This document shows, piece by piece, positions 52,487-61,745 of a DNA stretch of 64,000 bases. Under the pieces are notes generated by a model. It did not search any database. It saw only the letters and a program-made list of their open reading frames with translations, and was not told the DNA's origin. The position numbers and the translations under genes were made by a program. The DNA is from Batillaria attramentaria (taxonomy: Eukaryota > Mollusca > Gastropoda > Batillariidae). Within the stretch, counting starts at the first letter, position 1, and every line of letters begins with the position of its first letter. Location of the stretch: contig JACVVK020000213.1 of NCBI GenBank assembly GCA_018292915.2, positions 798,501-862,500 of the forward strand, written 5' to 3'.

Positions 52487-53842
52487 CTGAAAAAAAAAAA
52501 AAAAAAAAAAACAGTAAAAAAATGATTTAGCACCACTGTACATCTGCCTTGCAAACCTGTCATGTCAGGGATGATCATTTCAAAACAGGAATCCAACTTA
52601 TTTTGGATCATACACCAATATAGTCTGCAAATGGAAAAATAGTCACTGGCCATTCATTGCTTCTGTTTGGACAAAGACTTGAAAATGACAAAGTGAAAGT
52701 ATGATGAATCTGTTCACCATCTGTGTCGCTGGAATCAACCTCTTCAGTTGAAGAGTCTCTTGCTTCAATTTCATCTAAAAACTCTTGGATACCTATATCA
52801 TCTTCCTCTTTGTCGACCTCAAACATTCCATCAATGTTATCACCTTGGCCTACCCCTTCTACTGACGGTGCCAGTGGCACCGCTCCCTGACACTGTTATG
52901 GGTCAACCTTTGACCCCGCAGTTTTTACGCTGAGTGTATGTATAGCGGGCAGTTCTACGCTACAACTTTCAGATGACGTATAACCGGGACAGTAGAAATA
53001 ACTGACATTTGGTCTTTTGGGTGGTTTGTTTGAATATCCTGTCTTTCGTGTGTTAAACCTGAACAAGTTTCCGAATCATGCTGAGTGAATATCGCGCGAG
53101 AATCAGCAAGACTGGCAAACACCGCATCTCTAACTGTTTTCCTAATTTTCCTCCTTTCTGACCAGTAGGATACTGACGACATCGTTTTCAGTGATCAAAT
53201 GCAACTTTGCCTTAGATTTTCAAACTGATAATTAAACAAACATACCTTGAATCCATGCAGGCTGATGATTGCAACTGTTGGCAGCGAAGGTCTCACCAAA
53301 TGTGCGGTGCTAGTGGTTTGAAAATGGCGGCCTTAGTCTAAATACAAGAATCGCTGCATGTGCATGCGAATGCGAAACACGTGTGTGGTCAGTTTACGCG
53401 CCGCGAGGTCTAGGGGCTGGCAGGGGTCAGCACGCGTGCGCGCTCAGCCATCTGTAGGCTATTGGAACCGCAATTCAGTGCGTGTGTGGGTGCAACTTGC
53501 TTTAGCAAAGGCGATAGAGCACGCCGCGCGCGCCGACCCTTCATTGGACCGCAAAGCGGGGCAGTATCAGTTCCAAGTACGCGATTCCTTGTACTTGGAT
53601 TCCAAGGCAAAAGCAACATTGCTGCAATATTGGCCCAATAGACTGTGCTGTCTGGGCAGTAACGGAAGGCAGTAATTTCAAACTGATCACAGCTGAATCC
53701 GGAGATACGAAATAGAGCAAGCGTACTGACTCAGACACAGGCTTGTCTTGGCTGCATGGCACAGTTTTGTTGTCAAGTTGTTGTTGTTGTTGTTGTTTTC
53801 AAGTTGTTTGTGGGTTTTTTTTGCGTTTTTGTTTTCGCCATA

Positions 53843-53960
53843 CACGGGTTGTGTCAAAGCTTGGGCAAGGAGGAAAAGCTAGCACAAATTTTAGCTCCTT
53901 GTCGGGATTCGAACTCACGACCCCAACGCTCTACCAGCACGGAGCCTAACCCGGCTCCCC
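53843..53960 (-). mobile_element. tRNA-derived SINE, diverged copy
   Basis: The minus strand has GGAGCCGGGTTAGGCTCC, TGGTAGAGCGTTGG and GTGAGTTCGAATCCCGAC (B-box), then a body related to the 57-58 kb copies (GTGCTAGCTTTTCC). Confidence 0.75.
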
Positions 53961-54084
53961 CACAGACCTTCGGTGTCTTAACACGAGGCATTGAACACTT
54001 TCCAAAGGACAGATTTCATGCACTCCGCCGCACACAAATTACTTTTTTTTAAAATTATTATTGACACCCATTTATCTATTTTAT

Positions 54085-54260
54085 TTCATTTCATTTATTG
54101 ATTGATTTTTTTTTATTTATTGTTTTATTTTTTATGTTTTATTTTATTTATTTTTATTTTATTATTTTATTTTATTTTATTTATTTATTTTATTTTATTT
54201 ATTTATTTATTTTTATTTATTTATTTATTTATTTTTTTTTGGGGGGGGGGGTGGGGGGGT
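54085..54260 (+). repeat. (ATTT)n tract ending in poly-G
   Basis: About 35 ATTT/ATTTT units, then a G-run of 11 and of 7. Very similar to 60,245-60,372. Confidence 0.95.
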
Positions 54261-55264
54261 ATATTGGACGCGCATATCAATAATAGTATTGCTATCAGTT
54301 CTAAGCACACTAACGTGAAAAGAAAAAAAAGCAAGACAGAAGCCCAATCAGGCAAATGCACACCCGCTCTGGTCGCCCTGGCTCTCAGTGTGTGGACTGA
54401 CTCCTGTTGACTCACTGACACAGTGACTGACCGCGACTAAAATAGCCACCCCGATCCCTGTGCCTGTCAGACTAGAATCTAATTTATATCATCCTCCACC
54501 TCCCATCGGCCGGGCTGGAACTAATAAATCGAACGCCATTGTCTCGGCATGAACGAGCCGAAGACACGACTAACCCATTCTGCGCTGCGCAGCCAGTTTC
54601 CGGAGCGGGTGAGTGGTGTCTGGCTCTGCGGACATTGCGTCCCTATCTGGTTTCGGGAGAGCATGAAAGATGGCCTGCGCCTAGGAAGCTCTGAAGTGGT
54701 AAGGAGTCTGAGACGCTCGTTGCATGAGCAAAGCCTCGGTTAGTGGTTACAGAACGGTATTAGCTTTCGGGTAGTAAGAACTCGGCTAAATATATGTAGT
54801 AGAAAATCTTTGCCCCTTTTAAAATTTGTGTGCAGAGTAAAAAAAATGGCAATTTGGTGCTTTTTGTTGGCTTTGTAAACAAGTTTCATGCCAGGTAATA
54901 GTAAAATTACGGGAAAATGAGGCTGGCTTGTGGACTATTTGTATTCATGCGCGGCTGGCACAGGAGCCAGCAGACGACCGTGGAATAAGGGGGTATGTGG
55001 TCGCTGCCAACATTGCCAAAAAAACCGGAACATTGGAATTTGTTGAAATTTACTCTACACATGAGTCTATGGCTGCCTGATTTTTGTGATTTTTTGTGTG
55101 AATTTTAAAGCATTTCTAGGGTGTCATCTGCAACGTTATGTGTAAGAGGAATATATAGCGTTTTCATCCAGATTTGCATCTCTGGTACGTAGCCTGTATA
55201 TGCTGTAGATCATCAGCAGAGCAAAGGCCTGCAAAGAGGCAATGGCCGACGATTGGCTCGCAAA

Positions 55265-55875
55265 GGGCATGACAGGGCCAACTTTGTATCATCGGGTTTC
55301 ACTTTTGACGTTTACCCTCTGCACTGACCCGAAATCGGCTAGCCGAGACCTGCGCCGAGACAAAAATACTCGGAGGCAAGGAAAGCGGACAGTTCTGAAC
55401 AACTTTGTGGTCAACGTGGTATTCCACAGTGTGCACAGAAGCGGTGAGTTCTGTCGCATTCACCAGTACAGTACATTTTCAGCCTGTTTCAGAGATTATT
55501 GCCTGCATGAGTTGTCCCCCGTGCATACACAGAACCGCAGCATTTTTTCGTGGCAACTTTGTGCTCTGCCACGAAAAATGCGTGCTTGTTGCGCCAAGGG
55601 AGACACCTCATGCAAGCAATAATCTCTGAAACAGGCTGAAAATGTATTGTGCTGGCGAATGCGACGGAGCTCACCGCTTCTGTGCACACCGCTGTGAAAC
55701 AGCACCGGCGTTGACCACAAAGTTGTTCAGAACTGTCCGCTTTCCTTGTCACCGAGTATTTTTGCTTTTTCCTTCTTACGTATCACTTGTCTTGGTGCAG
55801 GTCTCGGCTAGCCGATTTCGACTCAGTGCAGAGGGTAAACGTAGTGAAACCCGATGGTACAGAGTTGTGACAGGG
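55265..55875. mobile_element. Foldback element, about 600-bp near-perfect palindrome
   Basis: Two arms of about 300 bp are inverted copies around 55,561: CATCGGGTTTCACT, CGGCTAGCCGAGACCTGC, GCGGACAGTTCTGAACAACT, CAGAGATTATTGC and TTTTTCGTGGC all occur in both arms. The loop is about 13 bp. Differences between arms are small indels and scattered substitutions. Confidence 0.93.
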
Positions 55876-56015
55876 CTCGTGTGAACCAGACCAACATCGA
55901 AACAGCCTCAAAGACGACACTGGGGAGATTACCGAGAGATGGGGTCACACGGAGAACGCGTGGTCCTTTACGAGCGCAGAGATACCATGCACACAGAACT
56001 GACCTGAACTGACCT

Positions 56016-56302
56016 GGGTCCGCATGTAAAAGTCGGGGTTAGGGAGTTTAGCCCCGGGTTAGGGTCTAACCTCAAACTAAACTACCTCTAGGGTTAAATT
56101 TTCTGTTGTTTTTTGTTTCAAGTTAAATCAGTAAGCGGGTCCATTCCAGCAAGGTGCCTATGTCGTTATTGAAGGATTTCTGTCTTTCTTTCCGGCTTCG
56201 CTTCCTTTTTTTTTAAATTTTGTTTTGGGGTTTCTTTTGTCCTAGTCTGGGTTAGGCCCATAGCCATGTGTTAAATTAACCTCGAGTTTTACATACGGGC
56301 CC
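56016..56302. mobile_element. MITE, family GGGCCCGTATGTAAAAGTC, copy 3
   Basis: Starts GGGTCCGCATGTAAAAGTCG and ends AGTTTTACATACGGGCCC. Internal CCCCGGGTTAGGGTCTAACC and GTCCTAGTCTGGGTTAGGCC. Same length class as copy 2. Confidence 0.9.
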
Positions 56303-56356
56303 TGGTGCAGTCATGCTCAGGCTCGGTGATCTGCTCGGTGATCTCTCACACTCAAC

Positions 56357-56557
56357 GTGATACCCGCAACAGCCAGATCATTCCTTAGTTCTGCTCGCAT
56401 GAAGCGCCCCAGGGAGATGAAGTCTGCCGACAAAACGCCTATGGTTGGCCTAGCGGGCAAACTTCACCAGAGGTACTACGCCGGATTTGGGTCGAACCAA
56501 TGCCCGCAGAATCACTTTGCGGAGTGCAATGCAGCGCAGAATGCGACAAGCCCATAG
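56357..56557 (+). pseudogene. Possible LTR-retrotransposon gag fragment
   Basis: A 66-codon frame whose end, CPQNHFAEC, resembles a decayed zinc knuckle (C-x2-C-G-x2-NHFA-x2-C) of Gypsy-type gag proteins. No LTR, protease or polymerase follows. Weak call. Confidence 0.25.
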
Positions 56558-56726
56558 CCCAGCCCTAACCCTGGATCGGACGACCACAGAGAAAATCTGA
56601 CGGTTATTCAGGGAAAGGTCAGCAGACTAAGCAAACATTATCACTTCGTGAGGCAGACACCAGCCCAGAACATCGCCATTCATGTTAGTGATCACGATGC
56701 ACTGTCTTGCCGCCTGAAAGTGAAGC

Positions 56727-56728
<2 letters not shown>

Positions 56729-56810
<82 letters not shown>
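56729..56810 (+). repeat. (TG)n microsatellite
   Basis: 41 perfect TG units. Confidence 0.98.
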
Positions 56811-56814
<4 letters not shown>

Positions 56815-56939
56815 TTATTAGAAAAAGACCTCTCCGGCCGTGACAAATAAGTATTTTTTAGCCAGTCAGAAAATAGGCCAAAATTTGCTGCGGTTCAAAG
56901 GCGCGCCACATAATTTCATGTCCGTCGTAACAGTTTAAC

Positions 56940-57130
56940 TCTCTCCATGCTAAGACCCCAGAGGCAAGGTCCGATTTATGGGATCGCCAACTTTATATTT
57001 TATTTCTCAGTCATGTCATCATAGAACGAGGAACTAAATAAATCGCCAGCGAAACGGGTTTCTACCAGTGAAAGGGAAGCAACCCGGCACTGAGATGCTC
57101 CTACTGCCGGAAAACTCTCAGCATAGAGAG
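56940..57130. repeat. Dispersed repeat, copy 2
   Basis: Partner of 19,245-19,420 (ATTTATGGGAT, TTTCTCAGTCATGTCAT, AACGGGTTTC). Followed by (GATT)n and GTTTATTTGGGAGGCC, a retroposon-like end on the minus strand. Confidence 0.7.
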
Positions 57131-57360
57131 AGATTGATTGATTGATGAGTTTATTTGGGAGGCCACAGACCCATTCAAATGGGTGAGTTAAAACAAATAT
57201 TGCACAATGTATAATTATATCAGATGCGAGTCTATAATTATACAAATACCGTAGATTCAAAGTAACTAACAGTCGTTTACAGACTACGTTAGTCAAATGC
57301 ACACGCCCGTCGCTTAAAGGCTCTGTACACAAACTGTGCAAGACAGTACAGCACGTCAAA

Positions 57361-57550
57361 GGGTGCGTGGGTGGGTGGTGGGTGGGTGTTTGGGAGTTTA
57401 ACGTCCTTTTCCACCATGTATGGGTGATATCAAAGACGGGGCAACGAGAAAAAGGCCAGCACAAATATTTGGCCCCAGCCGGGAATCGAACTCGATCACG
57501 ACCCGAGCATTGAAAGTCCATCGCTCTACCATTCGGCTATCCCGGCTCCC
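57361..57550 (-). mobile_element. tRNA-derived SINE, full-length copy 1
   Basis: The minus strand begins GGGAGCCGGGATAGCCGAAT, with A-box AGCCGAATGGTAGAGCG and B-box GAGTTCGATTCCCGGC, a body with AATATTTGTGCTGGCC and GTCTTTGATATCACCC, and a (CACC)n tail. Pol III internal promoters are both legible. Confidence 0.93.
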
Positions 57551-57668
57551 CATAGCAAGTCAGAATTACCACTGAGTCATAAGGAGACTAGATAACCTAA
57601 ATACACTTGGTCGGTTGTAATACTTGCTAGGTATGAGGTCTCTTCGAAGGCCCTCATAAGCAGGACAA

Positions 57669-57690
57669 CAGAGAGAGAGAGAGAGAGAGA

Positions 57691-57741
<51 letters not shown>

Positions 57742-57840
57742 ACGTTTATTAGGATAATTCTTGTAGGCATCTCTGCCTGCAGTGTCTTACAAGAAGTCAT
57801 AACTACATTGTACAATAAAGATAAAAAAACCCACATAATA
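57669..57840 (-). mobile_element. Retroposon 3' end with (ATC)n and (CT)n tail
   Basis: On the minus strand GGATAATTCTTG reversed context reads CCTAATAAACGTTTCATC running into ATC units. The (GA)n/(GAT)n block spans 57,669-57,740. Confidence 0.6.
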
Positions 57841-58111
57841 AGCAAAGATAAACTAACAATCTAGGCTACCGAAAAAGTGAGACCCCCCAAAAAAAAACAA
57901 CAAGGAGGAACGGCCCCGTCCTACAAAGTTGTTTCTTCAAACTTTATTTTATTTTGTCTGTTTTGTTGTTATTGTTGCCGGTTCTCCCCTCTCCAAGTGC
58001 TACCAATGACACTAGATCCTCTACGACCTCGACCGATTAGCCACGTGACTGGGGGTGGGGCCGGGTGAGGGAAGAAGGGGGAGAGAGAGAGAGAGAGGCA
58101 GAAAGAAAATG

Positions 58112-58287
58112 TGGGTGGGTGGGTGTTTAGGAGTTTAACGTCCTTTTCCCCCACATAAGGGTGATATCAAAGACGGGGCAACGAGAAAAAGGCCAGCACA
58201 AATATTTGGCCCCAGCGGCCGGGATTCGAACTCTCGGCCCAAGCATTGAAAGTCCAACGCTCTACCATTCGGCCACCCTGGCTCCCC
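58112..58287 (-). mobile_element. tRNA-derived SINE, full-length copy 2
   Basis: The minus strand has GGGGAGCCAGGGTGGCCGAA, TGGTAGAGCGTTGG, GAGAGTTCGAATCCCGGCCG, the same body as copy 1 and a (CACC)n tail. (GA)n flanks both sides. Confidence 0.94.
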
Positions 58288-59574
58288 AGAGAGAGAGAAA
58301 GAGAGACGTCAGTTCCGTGAACTAGACATTTGACGTCAGCCTCAGGCAGGTCTTCATACAGAGAGAGAGAGAGATGACGTCAATTCCGCGAAGTAAACTT
58401 TTGACGTCAGCCTCTAGCACTGAGATGGTCTGAGGATGCTTGTTCATGTCTTGTGATTTCCCTGTTGGCTTTGTGACTTCTCCGACTGAATTATTTTTCA
58501 CATGAAATCTGGAAGATCTAGAGGGCTGATGAAATGTCGGAAGCAGTGACGATACTTGCAGATTTTGTCTGTGAACCAAACATTTGACGTCAGTCTCACG
58601 CTGCTCGTCTGACAGATGATACTTCTACATATCTTGTGATTTCCTTGTTGCTTTTGTGACTTCCGTGACTGAATTAATTTTTACATAAAATCTGGAAGAT
58701 CTAGAGAGCTGATGAAACGTGGACTTAAGTGCCTTGGATTGTACTTACGAAATTGCAAAATTGGAACATTTTTGACCGGCGCTTCTCGCAGAAACGTGAA
58801 AAATGTGTTTATCTAAAAGCTCTGCTATTCTTAATACTAAAGCTATAATAGTGCAGTAGTTCATGTCATATGTGCAGTTGGCACAAGTGACAAAAATACC
58901 GGAATGATGAGTAATTTGAAGCAGTCGTTTCATAGATGTTAGGCCTTATATGCAAACCACCCCTACCTCGGAAATATTTTTCTTACACAAAACCTGTCAG
59001 AGCTACAGAGCTGTGCTACGAAAACAGGCAGTATAATTGGATGATCTTCCCACTTTCAGAAAATGAAGCCATTTGAACATTTTTTTCGAAAAAATTCGTA
59101 ACATGACCGATTTTTTCAAATCGGCGATAACTGTTCTCAAAATGCGGCAGGATAAAAATCGTGAAAAATAGCTCTGGAGAATATGACTGCCCATTTTATC
59201 TCAAAGTAAAAAGCCGTCCGGCGAGGTGGTTTAGCAGATAGCCATCATTACATCCGTCCACACACACACACGTCAACTCCCGCCAAAAAGAACGCAGCAG
59301 CAAAGTGTGCACGTAAAGTGTCTATGACGCAGATTTCGTTACGTCACTGTGTGCGTGAAAGTAAGTATTGTGTGGAGAAACGTCACAGTCTTGTTTTGTA
59401 TCACTGAAACTTGCTGCTGCGCGTAGCAAAATCTGCCCCGTCTCATAAAGTTGTTTCTCTATAGAGAAACAACTTAAAAACAAAAAAAAACAACAAACAA
59501 ACAAACAAAAAAACGAACAACAACCGACAACAAATAAAAAAAATAAAACAAACAAACAAACAAACAAAACAACC

Positions 59575-59576
<2 letters not shown>
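58288..59576. other. Intergenic; partial duplication of a 100-bp segment
   Basis: No gene. TTTGACGTCAG (58,329; 58,399; 58,583), CTTGTGATTTCC (58,450; 58,633) and ATCTGGAAGATCTAGAG (58,506; 58,690) recur in order, so the segment is duplicated. Confidence 0.65.

Positions 59577-59654
<78 letters not shown>
59576..59654 (+). repeat. (AC)n microsatellite
   Basis: About 39 AC units next to CAAA-rich sequence. Confidence 0.98.
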
Positions 59655-59656
<2 letters not shown>

Positions 59657-59690
59657 GCAGAGAGAGAGAGAGCGGGGGGGGGGGGGGAGT

Positions 59691-59791
59691 TTAAAGACAC
59701 TGGCCGCTCATGACTCCCAGCCAAGATTCCACTTCGCACCCCAGAGCATTGAAAGTCTGACGCTCTGAACTGCTCGGCTAGCCCGGCTCCC
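59691..59791 (-). mobile_element. tRNA-derived SINE head, second subfamily
   Basis: The minus strand reads GGGAGCCGGGCTAGCCGAGC, AGAGCGTCAGACTTTC, a degenerate B-box (GTGCGAAGTGGAATC). The 3' body is missing. Confidence 0.7.
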
Positions 59792-61440
59792 ACACTCTGC
59801 GGGCACTGGCAACAGTTGCTAGGGGCTCCCGGAAAGGTCTATTGGACTGGCCCGGCTTGGTAATCTGCCATATTGGCACTAAATTTGCTGATGAGACTTT
59901 TCATTCTGGGCCGACCTGACGCACTGACGATTGTAACTGATAGTTTCTGGCCCCCACGCGTCGCCATTGTATTGATATACACTGAGTGTCTGTGCTGGAT
60001 AGAAATATGATATAGGACAGGAGAGGTGAAACCAAACAGGACAAAAAAGGGGGGGGGGACACAGGGACACCAGGAGCCACAAGGGAAGGGGGTAGGGTGG
60101 GGGTGGGGGTGGGGGGGAGGGGGGAGATCAGTTTAAAAGCAAGATTGACATATCCTTTCTGTCACCCTTAGCTGAAGGGTTTAACAAACCGGAGTGTAAC
60201 TGACGGCCACCTATCATGACCTTAGTCACCAGAGCTGAAACGGACACTGTCGTAATTATTATTTTTTTATATTATTTTTTGTTTTTGTTTATATTATTTA
60301 TTTATTTATTTCATTTTTTTTATTTTTTTTTATTATTATTATTATTATTTTTTTTTTGGGGGGGGGGGGGTGTTGGCAATGTACGTCAAGATACATTGAG
60401 GTACCGTGATAAATACTATTATAGTATCAGTTGTCCCAGGCCACAGTGTATCCAAGGAACTTTTGTCCCAAACAAGCTACGCTTCTTTCAAGCTCACTGA
60501 GTCTACAGCGACCGAAACTTTGGGTTAGGCGAGGACACGCACTGAAGTTTACTGAAGGCTCAGAATACTACGTTCCGAGTCAGTTACCGCAGTTGAAGTT
60601 TAGCCTAGTAACTGTTGAAAGGTGGGTGCAGTCAGTTGCGGTCTAGACGGCTGAACTGACAGGATACCTAAGGTACATTATACGGAACAACGGAGCCGCC
60701 TATCTGGGATAAATAAATAATCATGATCCGGCTTGGACACTGAATACGTACCCAGTGGAGGTACTGACACAGTAAAAATATATTACGACCTTGGAATTGA
60801 AGTCAGTAAAGGTTAAAGGGAAAAAACTGATGTTCCCGAAATTATACATTGTACTCCCGATATCACGACAAGTGACCATGTGACATGTCAGACAGTCAGC
60901 CTCAAGCAACTCTCCGTCATGAAATGGCAGGTCAGCTCGATTGTTAGTGTCAGTAGACAGTAGGAGAAAGCGCGTAAAGCCTTCTGCAGCGGAGTTAAGG
61001 TGAGATCAGATCCTAGGCAGACTGTGACGTAACCGGGTCGGCCCTCCCGCTCCCCCCCCCACCCCTTCCCCCCTTCTCCCATCGTTCCACCATTGTGACT
61101 GACCTTCCCACGCCAGCTGCAGAACGCCGAAGAGGTCAGACAAAAACGAACTGTCATAGCAGGTAAACCGAGTAGACTTTCGCTTGCCGGTGTGGTATAG
61201 TTAATACACCACCCAAATAAAGGACCCCCCGGTCCAATAACTTTAGAGTTAATGGCCGGACCCCGGGGTCCATCAATTATAATCAGAAGGTATAATTATT
61301 GTACCCCCTCAACAATTGTTGGATTCACCCCTTAGTCGAATACTCTGGATTACCAGCTTGCAGCTCCGTTGATTTTCCTGTAACTTGTACAGGACACACT
61401 GACTGAGGTGTTGTTGTTGCTGTTTTTTTTTGTTTTTTTT
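59792..61440. other. Intergenic, no gene recognised
   Basis: Holds G-rich tracts (60,048-60,125), an (ATTT)n to poly-G tract (60,245-60,372) like the one at 54.1 kb, and a C-run near 61,050. A palindromic stretch at 61,215-61,275 (ACCCCCCGGTCC, GGACCCCGGGGTCC) was noted. Confidence 0.6.
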
Positions 61441-61745
61441 AAACTACTTTATTATACCTTTCGGGAAATTCGGATGCCTCCCCCGGGGGAAGCGCGTCAC
61501 CGCGGTGCAGCGCCACCCAATACCTATCCTATGTTTTTTGGCAATTTTGCTGGGGGAGGAAAGCCAGATAACCCGGAGAGAAGCCCCCAATGAGCAGCCC
61601 GGCAGCCAGGAAAAACCGGTACCATATATCACAAGCTCGACCTGGGCTCGAACCCACGCTTCATCGCCGTGACATTGGTGACGGCCGTTCAGTAGCGCAG
61701 CGGCTAAATCCGACGCGCTACCTGTTAGACCACCGCCCCCCCCCC
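61441..61745 (-). mobile_element. tRNA-derived SINE, third family, about 300 bp
   Basis: The minus strand starts GGCGGTGGTCTAACAGGTAG, has B-box GTGGGTTCGAACCCAGG, a body with GGTGACGCGCTTCCCCC, and ends GGTATAATAAAGTAG. The head looks like a tRNA with a long variable arm. Confidence 0.8.

Larger units (their letters stand above)
51095..53182 (-). pseudogene. DUF4806-like gene of the TIR element; 3' exons intact, 5' part broken
   Basis: Three consecutive exons join without a frame break: 52243-52486, 51770-51932 and 51095-51285. They encode a coiled coil (TRLGDIFSRVTTLDNRVGKV), a Pro/Ala linker, then ILFLSVIGGASLTEIVTKMW and CPRLAFTYTLTKVKNKGKL, the pattern I associate with DUF4806, then EAVRQKHPDATLVQ and a basic tail rich in Arg/Glu. 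Upstream, an ATG at 53,182 opens MSSVSYWSERRKIRKTVRDA (basic N-terminus typical of such proteins), and 52,700-52,880 encodes an acidic Ser/Asp/Glu stretch (EVDKEEDDIGIQEFLDEIEA). These two parts are in different frames, with a stop (TAA) between them, and do not reach phase 2 needed by the next exon. So the first half has a frameshift or an exon I cannot place. Function of DUF4806 is unknown; multicopy occurrence in animal genomes is from memory. Confidence 0.65.
50551..53656. mobile_element. 3.1-kb TIR element carrying a DUF4806-like gene
   Basis: The left end reads CCCAGACAGCACGGCAATAT and the right end, inverted, CCCAGACAGCACAGTC: a 12-bp perfect terminal inverted repeat. Inside the left end is an array of CAAYRTTG palindromes (50,564-50,950), and two such octamers sit next to the right end (53,610-53,640). 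The interior carries a spliced minus-strand gene. No transposase-like ORF is visible, so the element is non-autonomous or deleted. Flanks give no clear target duplication (CA on both sides is the only candidate). Confidence 0.8.
53657..55260. other. Intergenic stretch with SINE and (ATTT)n tract
   Basis: Contains a tRNA-like SINE (53,843-53,960) and an (ATTT)n/T-rich tract ending in a G-run (54,085-54,260). The remainder (54,260-55,260) shows no gene; a 64-codon frame at 54,549 lacks a recognisable domain. Confidence 0.6.

Noticed and set aside
54549..54743. 64-codon plus-strand ORF
   Set aside because: No similarity recognised, and a donor-like site within it is isolated.
55242..55752. Overlapping ORFs of 74-126 codons in the foldback region
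   Set aside because: Both strands are open because the arms are inverted copies; no domain is present.
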